Positions 43,974 through 55,713 of a stretch of 64,000 nucleotides of DNA are shown one piece after another (position 1 is the stretch's first letter; every line of letters starts with the position of its first letter). The position numbers were made by a program, and so were the translations under genes. Source of the DNA: Microdochium bolleyi (Eukaryota; Ascomycota; Sordariomycetes; Xylariales; Microdochiaceae). Where the stretch lies: assembly GCA_001566295.1 (NCBI GenBank), contig KQ964257.1:434001-498000 (forward strand). Reading direction: 5' to 3'. A model generated the notes under the pieces. It was not told where the DNA came from and made no database searches. It worked only from the letters and a program-made list of their open reading frames with translations.

Positions 43974-44960
43974 TCATGAGCCCTCCTCCGTCTCAACAAG
44001 CTGATTCTTGCAGTCGTGCTGTTGAGAAGGCTGGCCTTCCTGCTGGTATCTAAGGATCTCATCTAGTGACCCGTCTTGAAGACTTTTCTTCTCTGCTTCT
44101 GTAACTTCAGGAGATCTTGCCCTAATGTAGGCAAGCACGCGGTAAATTGCAGCTAACTTTATTCGATATCGCCCAAGTGGGAAATTATTAGCATAAAAGG
44201 CAATATTGAAGGTAAGTAGGGCAAGTAGATCGCTAGAACCCAAAACGGGTTCCCGTCTATGTTCGGTGATCGAAGCTCGAAATGGGGTACTAGCATGGCA
44301 TTGTGCCATTCTGAATTCAGGTTAGTATAACTTCCATAAAATCCGGAGGGCCTTCCTGACCTATACTATCTTCTTGGAGTCGTTTCTGCCTATATACTGA
44401 CCCGTGATACTTGCATAGAGCTGTTGTATTTCCGGAAGTACTTTTATGAAGTATACTCAGATTTAGTGCTGTACCTGGTTTAAAGATCAAAAAGATACCC
44501 AATGGCTGTTTCTTTTTTGTTTTTTGTTTTTTTGTTTAGCTTTGGCCGTAGCAGGTCTCTAATCGCTGAAATGAGTCTTTTTTTTTTGCAATATCTTGGA
44601 CGGAATCAGTCTCACGAATAGCCTTGTATAGGACATTGGGAAGCTTCCCCCGCCATATCCGAAGAAGGCCTTGGACATCTTTTTTCGTGTTATCCGCGTA
44701 ATCAGCTTTGAGAAAGCGAACTCTACTAAGCTGTTATCGGAGTTGCTTACGCTGAGAGGGAGTGAGAATGGCCTTTCGGCCGTGCTAAAGACTCTTTTGC
44801 TCTCTCTCTACGGAACTCTCCACGAATTGTGGATTATATAGTTATGGGAAACATCTTGGCGCTGTTGGGAACGTTTTGGTTTAGCAATGTCAAGTGCACG
44901 CTTGTGCTCATCATAAGTAATGAAGGAAGCGTAGAGGAAGAGGCGCCGCATGTGTATCAG
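43974..44960 (-). pseudogene. Relic of a DUF3435 ('FluG domain') gene in an AT-rich island
   Basis: Collinear protein fragments on the minus strand, broken by stops and frame changes, match the usual order of the fungal DUF3435 family. RFLKADYADNTKKDVQG lies near 44720-44670, IQQLYASITGQY followed by GRNDSKKIV near 44450-44370, and DLLALLTFNIAFYANN..PLGRYRIKLAAIYRVL..RARSPEVTEAEKK..DGSLDEI within 44309-43974. A further coding-like stretch (RRLFLYASFITYDEHKRALD) precedes them near 44950. DUF3435 proteins have a tyrosine-recombinase-like fold, and the captain recombinases of Starship giant elements belong to this family; many others are free-standing and of unknown role. The catalytic C-terminal half is not recognisable. 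The AT-rich composition and stops fit RIP decay. Confidence 0.68.
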
Positions 44961-47900
44961 TAGGCCGACGCTTTCGGGAAGGGCTTGTCAAAGGGCAATA
45001 CAGAGAGCCGTACAACGAATTGGGTGGAAACGTCTGATTGAAGTGCACCTTCGTAAGCCGAGCGTCTGCGTCAGGGCCTCCGCAACAAATTGGTAAGCAG
45101 GACAGCTATCCAGGACGTAGTTTGAGTAGGACTTTTGGGATGCACTCCACTGCACATACGCCAGAGCTGGCCATCAATATGCTGGGTTGCCGATAACCTA
45201 GTCCGGCTGATAGTCTGCTGCGACCTTGTCAGCAGAGCTGCGCAATCGAAACTTGATTGATCGCAACCATGGGAGGCTCAATTACGGCGCCGAGGATCGC
45301 CAGCTTGGTCCCTAGCGGCGGCCCATTGATCTCGATGAGGTTGCAGGGGCCAGCAACGGACGGGCCGTCGTAATCTCTCGGATGGTCCATCGTCGTAGCA
45401 CGCTCCACTAATCCACACGATCCGTGCTCGCGGGCCACTAGCAACAAGTGCAAAAGCTTGGTTACGGGCTGAGCCGATGCCAAAAGGACGCCATCGTCTT
45501 CCGGTCGGACTATGACGCGGGTTGCAGTGTTCAGGCGCTCGAGTAGGCACCGCCACAGCCACAAGCCGCTGGTGGGATGTGCGACACGCTGCATATTCTT
45601 TTGATCACTCTGGGAACCGTGACGTGGGTGGGCGCGCCGGCGCTGCTATCGTTGGAGACTGTCTGGCAAGGCTCTGAGGCTGAGCCACCCCCAAAGAGAG
45701 GCGAGAGGCCAACGACAAGCGAGTGTGACCTCAGGCAGGAAAACGCCTAGCGTAGGGCTGAATGCCATTGTCGGACTTGCCCGTCTAAGTGCTGCGGGTC
45801 CAGAGTTGTTTCGTGGGCTGGCTCGTGTCCAATTTCTCCAAAGGGGGCTTACGGCACCCACTATTTGCTGACCGGTTGCTCTACCCGAGGTCGCAGACTT
45901 ACATTGCTAGACTGTTCGCAATGTCAAGTGACGACACAGATGAGGTGTTGGAGATGTCAATGTTTGTCGTCATCGTGCGATCCCTTGTTGGCTACCTCAT
46001 TGTGCAAAGTTTGCAGTCCACGTGAAACGTGCCGAGCGACGTAGTTGATGGTCAACAGCAGCCTGTTGGAGGCAGCTACGTTCCAGCGGTCTAGGACTCT
46101 AGGCACACGGAGATGTCCAAGTCCTGTGGATCCCGAAAGTCGAGGCACCAAGCTAAGAGCAGGCAGCGGCACCTGAGTTCTGATCCTCTAGTTTCTAGCT
46201 TGGCAGTCTGAAAGTCCCATCATGAACGTCCCCGTCTCGCCACATGAAGCTGCAAATAGTGTTTCCAATCTGGCAGTGGCGGCGGTCTCGTGGGTTGCGG
46301 GCACCAGAGACTGACAAGAAGGGATGGCCCTGTCAGGGCGAGGCTGTGACCAGTAGCACAGTCCACTATTGGGGCTGTGACTCGATCGTGGGGTGGGGCC
46401 ATTCCTGGGTTGACCCTGGGCTGGTTGGCCGCGGGCCGGAATGCGAAGAGCTGGGCGGGAGTGTCCGAATCGACAGAGAGAGAGAGACTTCCTGGCCGTG
46501 GATCTCCATGCACCTGGGCATGTTGTACATGATGCAGCGAACAGTGAGTCAATGCCTGGCCTGGCTCGTCCGTCAATCTAGGACTTGACTGGCCGCCGGC
46601 GGACGACCCTCTCCGCTTCTGGTGGTTTGCGGTCTCGGTCGTCGGATTGGGCGTGCTGCGCTGCAGGTCCAGGCCCCGTCTTGGAGCCGGTGCTCGTTTC
46701 AAGTCGCGCCGGTGGTGCTGATGACGAGGCGTGGCACATTGGAGTGTGTCTTGTCTTGCCCATGGTTGAGACGCGGTGCCAAGTGGAATATCCCAATCAA
46801 GGGGGCCAGCTATTTGCGGCACGGGCTGTTGCTATTTTCGAGCCGTTGGTGCTGGGACGCGAAATTAAGAGTGGGACGTGGCGACCAGACCGCGGATGTA
46901 GGCGAGATCTGGGAGCGACGTGCTTGGGGAACGGTGTGCTGAGACTTCTTGTCGACTGACAATTGAGGTGCGAATCCCCTGAAGCTGGATGCGGCGTGCT
47001 TCGAGCGTGCCGTGGACACACTCTGCTGAAGCAGGCACGCAGTTTGCAGCGTCGAGGGAGGAAGCGTCCCACTGCTCAGGAGTGGGGTGTCCAGCCGTGG
47101 TTTGGTGGTGCTGCCAGCCAGGCATCCGCTACACAAACTGGCCCGAAGCGTCGAGTAGGTCGAGCTCGTGGGCAACACCATGAGTGCTGGGACGACTTGT
47201 CCACAAGCGCGCCCTTCTGGGTGTCCGAATCGTCCCAAGGATTCAATGGCCTCAGGCAGGGCACCCCCCTCCTCGAGCTGTCGGGAGGGTCACCCGCCCA
47301 GGCTGGCAACCACCACTGACAGCTTCGCCAGCAGGCTGTGAGGGCCACAATTGGCTGTGCAGGCCTGTGACCATGCCGGATCGGGTCGGCCCCATCTCCA
47401 GGCAGAGTCATCGGCCACCAGGCAGCTCCTGCACCAGGGCCGTAGGCGTTCTTGGGGCCCGCCAGGCTCGCCAGGGTGCAGCCGGTGGTGTGTGTACAGC
47501 CTCTGGGAGGGAGCGCGGACCCCAACCCACCCCGGCTCCCACCACGCCTGCGCCCTCCGCCCTACCGCAACCGCGAAAAGTCCTGACCTTTAAAGCATCA
47601 CCGACCGCCATGCCGTCCAAGCTCGTGGGATACTCTGCCCTACAGACCCGCAGACGCACATCATCCCGCTACTGCACTTCTCTATAAACCCTTCCTCGGC
47701 TCCCCTCCCACCCAGCTCCAGGCATCCAGACCCTGCAACCTCAGGCCTACAAGTACCGTGAGACATCCCTCCATCCAGCTCTCTCCCTCGTGCCCTCTTG
47801 ACTTACACGACCAACCACTGCTACAGATCAGACAAGTTGGCGAACCTCACTCCGCGCGTCGTCGTCACCAACACTTTCCACAACGGCAAGACTCGCTCGC

Positions 47901-48061
47901 GTGAAACCTCAACCTCGACTGCCACATCTCTACCCGTGACCGACTCGCCCGGCTTCCACATCAGCCAGACCCAGACCCAGACCCGGCGACTCTCGCCCTT
48001 GGTCATACAGCCACAGACACCCAGCACACCTAGGCGCTCACGCAGCCTATCCGCCGGCACA
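44961..48061 (+). promoter_or_regulatory. Long non-coding region; promoter of the basic disordered protein gene at right
   Basis: About 3.1 kb without a gene I can support. A 121-residue minus-strand frame at 45229-45594 has no recognisable motif. At the right end a TATA element (tataaa) lies at 47683-47688. A possible 5'-leader intron runs from about 47759 (gtgaga) to 47826 (ctacag). The frame open upstream of the ATG at 48062 contains no ATG, so it is taken as leader. Confidence 0.4.
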
Positions 48062-49018
48062 ATGTGCAAGACACACAACTTCACCGAGGTCAGCTCGAGC
48101 GGCCAGCGCCGCCAGCGCATGGAGCACGAGTTCTGCAGCCGTTCGCGGCACGGCATGCTCTGCGACCGCAACACCGTCTACAACCACGAGGAGACCCACA
48201 TCGGCAAGCTCAGCCCGCGGCTCCCCTACGACCACTTCCCTCCCACGCCTCCTCGCTCTTCACACTCGCGCGGTGGCTCCGACTCGGAGCGCTCCAGCAA
48301 CCGCCGCTCCAGCTCATACTACATTGACGGCGACCGCATCATCGACGTGCGCAAGGGCTCGCCCGGCCGCCGCTCGCGCCGCAACAGTGTCGTCTTCGAT
48401 CTTGAGGAGCCAGTGATGCCTCGCTCACCCTCTCGGCGGCACGCCTCGATGCGCCACACCGCCCCGCCGAGCCCTCACCTCAACGACGACCTCTTCCAAG
48501 TCTCCGACCCCAAGCAGCTCGAGGAGATGGTTGATGGCCGCCCACTACGTTCTATCATGAAGGGATCTGCTGCCCGCCGCGCCTCGCGCGGCTCCCACGC
48601 CAGCGACGAGGAGCGGTACCTTCACCAGCGCCGCATCGACGACCTCTGGGTCCACACCAAGGAGGACAAGGACCGCGAGGCCCGCCTGAAGCAGAAGATC
48701 AGCCGCGCCAACGACAAGATCAACAGCCGTCCTGCTGCTGTGCCTGATGCCCCCTCATCCAGCAGCAGCCGGCCCTATCGCCGTGGCTCTGTCGCCGTCG
48801 AGCGCCCCGACGATCTGGTCGCGCGGCTGGAAGCCCTGGAGATCAAGGACCAGCGCAAGCGCGACCGCCACGCCGAGGAGGAGCAGCAGCGGCGCCTGCG
48901 GGACCGCATGAGCCCGCGGCGGTCCCAGGTGCCTCAAGTGCCTCTTGAGCCCTACTACGCTCCCCCTACGCGGCGCGACCGGGTCTCCTACCCCGACGGC
49001 CGATACGACTACCGGTGA
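48062..49018 (+). CDS. Basic, disordered conserved fungal protein (MCKTH-type N-terminus), unknown function
   Basis: 318 residues, one exon after the ATG at 48062 (ggcacaATGt). The N-terminus MCKTHNFTEV..GQRRQRMEHEF..SRHGMLCDRNTV contains two Cys and several His and looks like a small conserved, possibly metal-binding, module found at the start of many fungal hypothetical proteins. The rest is rich in Arg, Ser and Pro with many RRxS phosphorylation-like sites (RRSSSYYI, RRNSVVFD, RRASRGS). A charged coiled-coil-like stretch (KEDKDREARLKQKISRAND, then LEALEIKDQRKRDRHAEEEQ) follows towards the C-terminus. No TM or signal is seen. Length, promoter with a TATA box and codon bias support a real gene. 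The function is unknown. Confidence 0.8.
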   Translation: MCKTHNFTEVSSSGQRRQRMEHEFCSRSRHGMLCDRNTVYNHEETHIGKLSPRLPYDHFPPTPPRSSHSRGGSDSERSSNRRSSSYYIDGDRIIDVRKGSPGRRSRRNSVVFDLEEPVMPRSPSRRHASMRHTAPPSPHLNDDLFQVSDPKQLEEMVDGRPLRSIMKGSAARRASRGSHASDEERYLHQRRIDDLWVHTKEDKDREARLKQKISRANDKINSRPAAVPDAPSSSSSRPYRRGSVAVERPDDLVARLEALEIKDQRKRDRHAEEEQQRRLRDRMSPRRSQVPQVPLEPYYAPPTRRDRVSYPDGRYDYR

Positions 49019-52000
49019 TGTTCTTGAACACGAGAAAAGCCTCCACTGCATGTGGAGATGAAAAAACATTGTACTTTACACTTGAAGCGTTTTACATGGA
49101 AGCGATCCGGGGGCAGCATTAGTTTTTTTTGTCTTTTAAAGGTTGTATGTTATGCTTAGCTGATACCATAGATTTTACTGGCGGAGGATTGGCACTTTTT
49201 TCTTTTGAGGATTTGGAAACCATTGTCTAGCTTAGCAGATAGAGAATTGCACACCAAGCGATACCCCCTCAACTCTCCAGCTTTCTTCACGCCGCTGCCC
49301 TGTGACTGTTGTGACACTGACGAGAACGACCCGCGATGTCGAGCTGTCAGAGCCCCCCCCCACCCTCCGGCTCCTCCACTCACCCATGCTGCCTGGGCTC
49401 GTATGCCACTTTGCATCCCCACCGGCGCTGGTCCCGTGGCAGGCACGGCAGGCAGAACAGAGCACCATGCCGCCAGGATGGTGGTCCGCCGAAAAGAAAG
49501 ATGTGGAAAAACCCCACCACCCCGATCTGTAACGAACTGCTACCCACCCCCTCCACCACCACCACCACCCTCACCACCATGGAAGGGCGGCGTCGCAAGG
49601 CACCCGCGACCTTTGAGTGGCCCGCGCCCTGCGCGCCCTCCGTCGCGTTCTGTGAGTTACGCTTTAGTTGACTAAGCGCGCCCGACCAGCTGTGCTGTGG
49701 GAGCAAGAAAGGGCACAAATGTGCTTTCTACACGAACCCGCTGCTGGGCGCACTTGTCATGCTTTCCCACTGCACCCACCTGACAGAACTGGTCGTTTTG
49801 GTAGGTTCACTCCCTCAACTCACTCCACGGGCCAATCCACGCAGCCCGGAAACGCTGATCGACGTCCCGCGCTCGGCTGATTCGCGATCGGCAAGTGACA
49901 CTGGATGATTCATTCTGCGCCAAGCGTGAAGGGGAACCCACCCGCTTCTGGTGGCATGGTGCATGCTGCTAGCTATCTTGCATCGGGCGGAGCTGTGCGC
50001 TGGCACTGACTGCGCCTTTGACGGGTACAGCACCCGCTGCGTCCTCTTGCGTCAAGGTACAGCCAGCGAGTGGACAGGGGAGGAGGAGGAAGAGGTTGAA
50101 GCATGATTTGGACCGCTGTGAGTGGACAATCCGCGCGGCGGGCACAGACGCTTCGCGATGACGACGAGGACGACGGGTAGCATGGATGATGATGATGATG
50201 CAGATGACGACTGCGTGTCGCGGGGGCATGTTCGCCGTCAGCCTTTTGTCATGGGAAATGGGATGATGGAGGCGAAAGTTTCTTGGCCGTTTTGCCTTTC
50301 TCTTGTCTCTTTCACGATGGGGGTGGTGTTGCGCTCGTTGTCACCAAGGTTTCACAACGACGCCGCGCCTTCTTGAGTCTTTCCAATGTAGTGCAGGTGT
50401 GCCCGTGCAAGACGCAACTCTGGGCTCCCAGCTCGGCCCCGTGGCGCTCCTTCCCGCTGCGATGGCGCCGACTCACAAAGAGAGAGAAAAGAGTTCATGC
50501 AGCAAGTTTTCCTTTTTACTTTTCTTGGTTTGTCTGCACATGCTTCCACGAGTGTCTCTGTTTCGAGCCTCAGTGGTCAATTGACTGGAATGGGATGGAG
50601 GACCCCGCCAGGAAGACTGTGTGGCGCGCGCACCATTCACTGTCCCTTGCTGTGGTGGTCTCCCATGCGCGGCGACTGTGCCGAGGGAGCCCAGAGTCAT
50701 CGGCCGGGGAGTCTCCCATGAGCTCCTGCTGGTTCGCGCTGGACCCCATTGTTCTCAAGGTTCCAATTGTTCTACCGGAACAGGCAATAGTCTACAATCA
50801 CAAGTCGAGGCCTTTTTTGTCAATTGCTTGGAACCAGCCAAACTGCCCTGCCGCTGAGTTGTGGGACCTCTAGGCAGAGGCTCTCTCACCTTACCCACCA
50901 GACCCAGTTTCTCTTCAGAGAGTCACAAGCTCCAGTTGACCCGAGACTTTTGGAAACCCTGTGGCTTGGCACCGCCTTGTTGCCTAGCTCTTGGCGTAGG
51001 ACTTGTTTTGAGTTTGTTGTTCTGTCTCTTTGTTTCCCTCAAGGTCTTTCCTACCTCGAATTGCCGTCTCAACCCGGCGTCGGTCTCATTCTGGTTTATT
51101 CCAGAGCTTGCCAGCCCAGAACGCTTCCAGGCCGCCCCCTGAGCGGCCGAGTCCCCAAGCAGGCCGGCGCGAAGGGCCGGCGGTTACGAGCAATTCTAAA
51201 GATATATTGTCTGTAGTGTTCATCCAATGTCCTGAAACCGAGCTATAGATCAAGTTGGCCCAACATCGGTTTCTTCAACCGACCAACTTCACCGCCATGG
51301 ATGAGTGCCATGGTAGAGTGTGTGCTGGGCGCGCGCGCGAGGACGCGTGCGTGGAAAGAACAGGACGTCCGATTCGGAGCTGCCCCAGGCTGGCAGCCGG
51401 TGGCGGTGACTCAGGGAGGTAGCTCGGCGTGACAGGGGGCGTGGCCCGTGTTTGGGGAAACCTTGGGCCCGGACGGGCATATGACGGAATTTGTGGGGGC
51501 AGGGAGGGGAGGGATAAGTCCTACGAGGATGTACCGGTACGTCTCGGGCCAGGACACATGCTCACGCGATGTCTAATGGCCTCTCATGGTCCCGTATTTC
51601 CACGGAACTACGCGTGTCGACAAGTCGTGTTCGGCTGTGACCCGAAATGCTAAAGCATCAGGGGAGGAGTAGCAAAGCTGATCTTAGGAACGGTTGACGT
51701 CATCTTCTGCCGCAGACAAACAATGGCCGTGGCTGTCGACGCCCTTTCCTGGATGACTCCAAATGTCTCAGAGTTCAGAGTCCAGAGTCCAGAGTGCACA
51801 GCACTCAATCTCGAGGGCACATGTTGCCCAGGACCCTTCACTTCAAGTTGGAGATGTCGAGTCTTGTCGGCCCACTGCGAGTTTAAAGACGCCCGAGGTA
51901 GCAGTGACATCGGGTCCCGTGGCCTCAGAGATGAAGGGAGGCCACTGCTTGGCAGCACGATAAGACTCATACGGGATCTACACCACCACCCACCACGGAC

Positions 52001-53961
52001 AAGGGTCTGGACTCTGGCGAGCTGGCTGGCAGGCAGGCAGGTCATCCCATCCTGGTTTCTGCCTGTCGTGTTTCCGGCAACACCCTGCATTTCCCGAGGT
52101 CGGGGCATGGCATTCCTGACATGCACACGCACGGAATCCCCTGGCTGCCATCCACAATCAGGTGTCCGAAAAAGAAGCCCAGCGACGCTTGTCAGGTCCA
52201 GCAGTGCCAGCCAGGCATGCCACCTGCACGCTTGGCCAACCACACGAGAGCCGCCCTCTTGTGAAACACGAGCGCCGGTATCCTTTTTAGCACAGTCCCG
52301 TTCGGGAGCGAGCATGACCGCATTGCACCACGCTGCCAATGAAGGGTTTCGCTGTGCTTGTGCCACCAAATGACGAAAGGGAGCTCTCCTGGTGGCTCTG
52401 CACCTGAAATACCAGAGCATGAAATGAAATATGATGTCCACTCCACTGGAGCCGGAATATACCAGTAGTCGTGCCGTAACTTACGAGCCGCCTGTTGTCG
52501 TTGATGCCAAAAGTCCAACCTGTGGGCACGCTTGTGCTCTGAGAAGGAGTTCATGACAATGAGTCTGTCTGTCAAGTTGTGGGAAGATGGATACGTACAC
52601 GCCCCCTTTCCGTCCGTGGCGCTCGATCATCAGAATCTCCACGTCCGGCCTTTCCCACCTATGTCGTCTTCATACACTCCATACTCGGCTTTTCTCTAAG
52701 GCACAGGCTGAGAACGACAACAACAGCAACAACACCATTTCAATTACCCGAGCCACAAACGAGCCTCAGAGAAAAATTTTAAGGTCACGCGCACACTGCT
52801 GGCCCGCCGCGGCCCGGGTTTCTGTCGACGCTTTTTTTGGAGTTGGAGAAAGATGACACCACACCCACACCACACCACACCACCACTTCTCTCCGTCGCT
52901 CTCCCTCTTGGTCTCTCTCTCTCTCCTGCAGGCGACGGGCAGCAGCCGCTGCACCTAGGTCATATGCGCCACAACCAGCCTGCCTACACTGCCGCCCCCA
53001 TCCCCTCGGCGTCCGGATCGAGCAGCACACGCGCGACTGTCAAAATCTCAATTGAGATTTTCGAGGTCCACGCGTCCTATGTCGCGCGGAGGAGAAGGGG
53101 GAGCAGGAGGTAAGACAAGCGCAGACTGAGAGATCAGACCACGGCAGCGGATGTTCCCCCAAGGACACAAACACGTCGGATATTTTTGCGGACTGGTATC
53201 TGGCGTATCAGTTCTCTCGCTCCAGACCGCACAAATGGTGTGTGTGTGTGCGTGTGTGTGTGCATGAACGGGGATTTCGAGGTTGGTGTGTGTGGTACTT
53301 GTTGGTTGCCTTGGGCTCTTGCACTTCACCGCCAGAGAGGCGAAAGAATCATTGCGCGTGCACCGCCTTGCCTTTGTGAACCATGACAAGACCCGTCGTC
53401 GTTCATGCCCGCGACCGGGCATCTGCGCCTTGCAAGGGGCAGGTTTGCAGAAGATAGAGGACTCCTCAGATCGGGGGGTTTTTTTTTTTTTTTCTTCTTC
53501 TTTTCATAGCGCCAGGTACATGATTCAGATTAGTAGAGTTGCTGCCGCCACAAGCAACAGAGGGGGTTGCCAAGGCTTGCGGTGTGAACGCACCCAGCAG
53601 GCGCCATTTGCACGTGATATTACGTCGTTGTTCCTGATTCACATCCTCGCCCCGACTTAGCTTCTCTATACGAGAGACAACGGACGACGGGGATCTCTCC
53701 CTGCTCATTGTATATGCGATATCCTTGCCATCAACACACGATGCTATGTGGTCAGTGTAAAATGTCTTCAGGGCAGTGCTCCCTCTTTCAACAGCGAGTA
53801 GAAGCATGCGGTTGCGACGATTAAGACGACATGAGTTGTAGACGGATTCTACGGACTGCTCATGAGCGCCATGTATCCAAACCCCCATTCTCAAGTCAAG
53901 TCGCGTGATCAGGTGCCCAAGCCAGTACCTCCTCTATGACCACGAAGCTCTCGAACTTGGA
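49019..53961. other. Five-kilobase gene-poor region
   Basis: No coding region with motifs, codon bias or a sensible splice set was found on either strand. Microsatellites and homopolymers occur (see 53238-53493), and several CT- or CA-rich tracts (49540-49580, 52860-52930) resemble fungal promoter leaders. This could be a long regulatory region, a non-coding RNA locus or decayed sequence. Nothing specific is called. Confidence 0.4.
53238..53493. repeat. GT microsatellite and poly-T run
   Basis: A (GT)n tract interrupted by one C lies at 53238-53262. A run of 15 T residues at 53479-53493 is followed by TTC triplets. Confidence 0.85.
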
Positions 53962-54368
53962 CTACCGACTTTCCTTAAGCCTCCGTGACGCCTCGAGCTT
54001 CTGCAGCTTCTCCACCGTCTGCAGCGTCATGGCGATGGCCGTCCCGGGCTCGAACCCGTATATCGCATAGATCCACAGCACCTGCAGAGCCGCGGCATGA
54101 GCGGAGCCGGTACGACGGGTACAGGACGCACGCTGCCTAGGCCAGGACCGCCACAGCCGTGCTCGCGTCGGTGACGAATTGCCGCACCGGGAGTGGGTAC
54201 GAGGACTGCTTTTACGCCCGCGACACGCGGGTATCGCACGTCGCGCTTGCAGATCAAGTCGAAGTCTCGGAGGAACTTGGGAGCCAGGACGAGTTCAAGG
54301 ATCACAAGCACCATGACTTTGCAAAGGAAGGCCATGGGGAGGCGAAGCGCCAGTCCGAGGAGAGACAT
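53962..54368 (-). pseudogene. Decayed, internally deleted paralogue of the membrane protein at 55015-55713
   Basis: Starting at 54368 the minus strand encodes MSLLGLALRLPMAFLCK..LVLAPKFLRDFDLICKRDVRYPRV. This aligns with MPLLEFLRLILVAALF..RHLKRDVRYARV of the gene 1.2 kb upstream. About 100 residues, including two central helices, are then missing. What follows is VTDASTAVAVLA, a stop, AACVLYP, and in another frame LQVLWIYAIYGFEPGTA, matching QAYWIYAMCRYQPGTLD of the paralogue. The frame ends at 53962. The stop, frame changes and lost middle indicate a pseudogene; an unusual splice pattern producing a short protein cannot be fully excluded. Confidence 0.6.
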
Positions 54369-55014
54369 TTCCGAATGGGGTTGGTATACTACTGGCGGCA
54401 ACCCCCCTGAAGGAAGGCTATGGAGGGAGGTGATACAGTGAAACGCCCGCCAGTCTCGATGTCGTGGAGTCTGTGTTGAAAAAGGTGCGGTTGACCGCCG
54501 AAAAAGGGGGCGCCGACCTTGTCTACTCATCTCGCGATAAGCCTGTCGTGCTGGCACAGTTACGGGTGTTTCGGATATTATCTTTTCAGACCCTCGCCTA
54601 GATCCCCGCTCCGGCGTGGGCCTGCAAGCATCAGTGTGTTCAGCGCCCAAAGCATGGTCTACTTTGCGAAGCCGAGCAGGAAAGGCTGCCACAGGAATTG
54701 CCTGCACGAGAGTCTAATCTCGTCTGACTGTAATATCTCACGGGTGTATATATGACGAAAGACAGCCATCTTCGCTGCCAAGCACCTTCTTTGTGTTTAG
54801 GAATGATTCTGAAGTTTTACATCTCGAACACAGAAGGTTCCCCTCAGAGGAGACTAGTAGACTATAGTCATACATCAAAGTATTAACGAGCAGAGCTTAA
54901 AGTTAGCCCGCGAGAGAGCGGCATCTGCCCCAGAAGGGCGGATATCAGTTGCTCGGTAAAGCCTTGTGTATCTTGGTGAGACCAATTCGCAGAAGTGTTG
55001 GGAACATCTCCGCG

Positions 55015-55713
55015 TCAGACCTTGTCAGAGCCCACTTCACTATCGACGTTCTCTCGTTCCGTTACTGAGATTTCTCCCTCCTCCAACTTCTTCGGCCCCG
55101 CCACGGCGTCTAGTGTCCCGGGCTGATACCTGCACATCGCGTATATCCAGTACGCCTGCATAGCGGTGGAGCAGACGAGCCAACACATGTAGTATAGGAA
55201 CCCGGCGGCCATAGCCAGCACCACAACACCGTGGACAGTAGAGGCGACACCATCGGACACCATTATACCCAGTGGCCTCAACCATTTCCTGTCGAAGCAG
55301 AGTATATGGGCTGCGAAGACCTGAATGAGGCGGACGGACCCGTAGTCGGCGCACAGGACAGCGGCGAAGATGGCGATCAGGACGCACAGCACCACTCGCC
55401 TCCTGAAGGCGCTCCATGTGATGCTCCTGAGCCAGTTGATGCGGTAATCGAGCGCCGGCGGGGCCTCCCTGGCTCGAGTGACCACTCCCCAGCTTTGCCA
55501 TGCGGCCCGGCTTGTCGTTGCTGTAGCTGTCGTTCCGGTGTCATTGCCTTCGACTAACGTGAGAGATCCGGAGGGCAACACGCGTGCATATCGCACGTCG
55601 CGCTTCAGGTGCCGGTCGAGATTGCCGATGCAGTGCGGAACGAGGATAATAAAGATGCATACGTCAAATAAGGCTGCCACGAGGATCAATCTGAGAAACT
55701 CGAGTAACGGCAT
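55015..55713 (-). CDS. Multi-pass membrane protein, unknown function
   Basis: 232 residues in one exon. Four hydrophobic segments are visible: LRLILVAALFDVCIFIIL at the N-terminus, VVLCVLIAIFAAVLC, the region around LIQVFAAHILCF, and VVLAMAAGFLYYMCWLV. A hydrophilic loop of about 60 residues separates the first two, and the C-terminal tail is acidic (KKLEEGEISVTERENVD). The start at 55713 is chosen because it aligns with the start of the decayed paralogue downstream; the frame is open to an earlier ATG at 55851. I do not recognise the family, and no catalytic motif is visible. Tandem duplication followed by loss of one copy suggests relaxed constraint. Confidence 0.65.
   Translation of the reverse strand: MPLLEFLRLILVAALFDVCIFIILVPHCIGNLDRHLKRDVRYARVLPSGSLTLVEGNDTGTTATATTSRAAWQSWGVVTRAREAPPALDYRINWLRSITWSAFRRRVVLCVLIAIFAAVLCADYGSVRLIQVFAAHILCFDRKWLRPLGIMVSDGVASTVHGVVVLAMAAGFLYYMCWLVCSTAMQAYWIYAMCRYQPGTLDAVAGPKKLEEGEISVTERENVDSEVGSDKV

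Noticed and set aside
45229..45594. Minus-strand 121-codon open frame beside the DUF3435 relic
   Set aside because: No recognisable motif and no continuity with the DUF3435 fragments.
46220..47690. Several overlapping open frames of 80-200 codons on both strands
   Set aside because: They overlap each other in all frames, lack motifs and have low-complexity composition; typical of GC-rich non-coding sequence.
47798..48061. Longer N-terminus for the basic disordered protein, in frame upstream of 48062
   Set aside because: The open frame upstream contains no ATG (its first codon would be TTG), and the ATG at 48062 begins with the conserved-looking MCKTH module; the upstream part is taken as leader.
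51723..52373. Plus-strand 216-codon open frame in the gene-poor region
   Set aside because: No codon bias, no domain, no start context; composition is like the flanking non-coding DNA.
54036..54056. Minus-strand GGGTTCGAGCCC resembling a tRNA T-arm
   Set aside because: No D-arm, anticodon arm or acceptor pairing lies at the right distance, and the bases encode the GFEPGT residues of the decayed membrane-protein copy.
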